6,135 nucleotides of DNA from the NCBI GenBank assembly GCA_017421145.1, contig JAFOTA010000234.1, positions 1 through 6,135 of the forward strand, written 5' to 3'. This document shows positions 5,779 through 6,135 of the stretch, piece by piece. Under the pieces are notes generated by a model that saw nothing but the letters and a program-made list of their open reading frames with translations, was not told the DNA's origin and made no database searches. Position numbers and translations under genes: made by a program. The first letter of the stretch is position 1. Every line of letters starts with the position of its first letter. This stretch comes from Treponema sp. (GTDB lineage Bacteria; Spirochaetota; Spirochaetia; Treponematales; Treponemataceae).

Positions 5779-6135
5779 ATGGCGGAAACACCGGAACATA
5801 TTTTAAAATCAGTATTCGGCTACGACTCTTTCAGACCAATGCAGCGTGAAGTGATTCAGAACGTTCTCGACGGACGTGACACTGTTGCGGTGATGCCGAC
5901 CGGTGGCGGTAAATCAATATGCTACCAGATTCCCGCACTGATTATGGACGGACTTACTGTTGTGGTCTCCCCGTTGATTGCGCTGATGCAGGACCAGGTT
6001 TCTCAGCTGGAATCGCTTGGGATTCAGGCGGTCTTTCTCAATTCGGCACAGGAAAGCGATGACTATTTTGACACGTGCAGAAAAATCAGGAGCGGAAATA
6101 TCAAGTTGCTTTATGTCTCGCCCGAAAGACTCAGC
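5779..6135 (+). CDS. recQ: ATP-dependent DNA helicase RecQ, N-terminal part (runs off the window)
   Basis: The first 119 codons of RecQ, a 3'-5' superfamily 2 DNA helicase that acts in recombinational repair and at stalled forks; the whole protein is normally about 600 residues or more. Visible motifs in order are motif 0 FRPMQ (18-22, Gln22 contacts adenine), Walker A MPTGGGKS (39-46, Lys45), motif Ia SPLIALMQDQV (64-74) and motif Ib YVSPERL (112-118). The DEAH box, the RecQ zinc/winged-helix part and any HRDC domain lie beyond the right edge. The ATG is supported by AGGAG six bases upstream. It is transcribed away from tRNA-Leu and in the same direction as yifB, but separated from it by the tRNA unit, so it is not in one operon with yifB. 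Confidence 0.96.
   Translation, partial: MAETPEHILKSVFGYDSFRPMQREVIQNVLDGRDTVAVMPTGGGKSICYQIPALIMDGLTVVVSPLIALMQDQVSQLESLGIQAVFLNSAQESDDYFDTCRKIRSGNIKLLYVSPERLS

Noticed and set aside
5494..5799. 101-codon minus-strand frame across the tRNA and recQ leader
   Set aside because: It overlaps a complete tRNA-Leu gene with its promoter and the start of recQ, and its product matches nothing recognisable.
1..6135. GACTCAGC at both window ends (1-8 and 6128-6135), as if the molecule were circular
   Set aside because: The right copy is ordinary RecQ coding sequence (Arg-Leu-Ser), and joining the ends does not continue a RecQ protein and meets a stop after about 12 codons. Eight bases is too short for an assembly overlap.
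3842..6135. yifB-tRNA-recQ as a mobile or defence island using tRNA-Leu as an attachment site
   Set aside because: There is no integrase and no repeated tRNA 3' end, and both flanking genes are common housekeeping recombination genes.

Overview
The window looks like a stretch of a spirochaete chromosome, most probably Treponema or a close relative. This is an inference. It rests on a lipoprotein with a loose spirochaete-type lipobox and an NADase-type glycan-binding (discoidin-like) domain, a VanW-family protein, and the general style of the YifB and RecQ proteins. No rRNA or other marker is present to settle it. Gene density is high and no gap between genes reaches 300 bases.

Left part (1-3704, minus strand): three genes are read right to left with overlapping ends, so they form one operon. 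In order of transcription they are a lipoprotein with a glycan-binding-like domain (2553-3704), a VanW-family protein (1738-2553) and a polytopic membrane protein resembling GT-C glycosyltransferases, with a long acidic C-terminal tail (128-1741). The set suggests a job at the cell envelope or in surface glycans, but the substrate cannot be read from sequence. The operon is followed, seven bases after the last stop codon, by a 120-base nested imperfect palindrome (1-120) that runs to the window edge.

Centre (3705-3841): a divergent control region. On the minus side it holds a perfect TTGACA box, an 18-codon lysine-rich reading frame that overlaps the lipoprotein start as ATGA, and a small hairpin directly against the lipoprotein ribosome binding site. 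On the plus side it carries the strong AGGAGG site of yifB.

Right part (3842-6135): yifB/comM (plus) encodes a complete AAA+ ATPase of the branch-migration helicase type. It converges on a tRNA-Leu(CAA) gene (minus), which has its own well-formed sigma70-type promoter and an intrinsic terminator. Divergent from the tRNA, the first 119 codons of recQ (plus) run off the right edge. The reading frame stays open for 58 codons before the likely start, and two exact copies of a TATAATTTGA motif lie there.

I found no CRISPR array, no transposase and no clearly new defence system. The most unexplained items are the terminal palindrome, the coupled small reading frame and hairpin in front of the lipoprotein, and the unknown function of the envelope operon.
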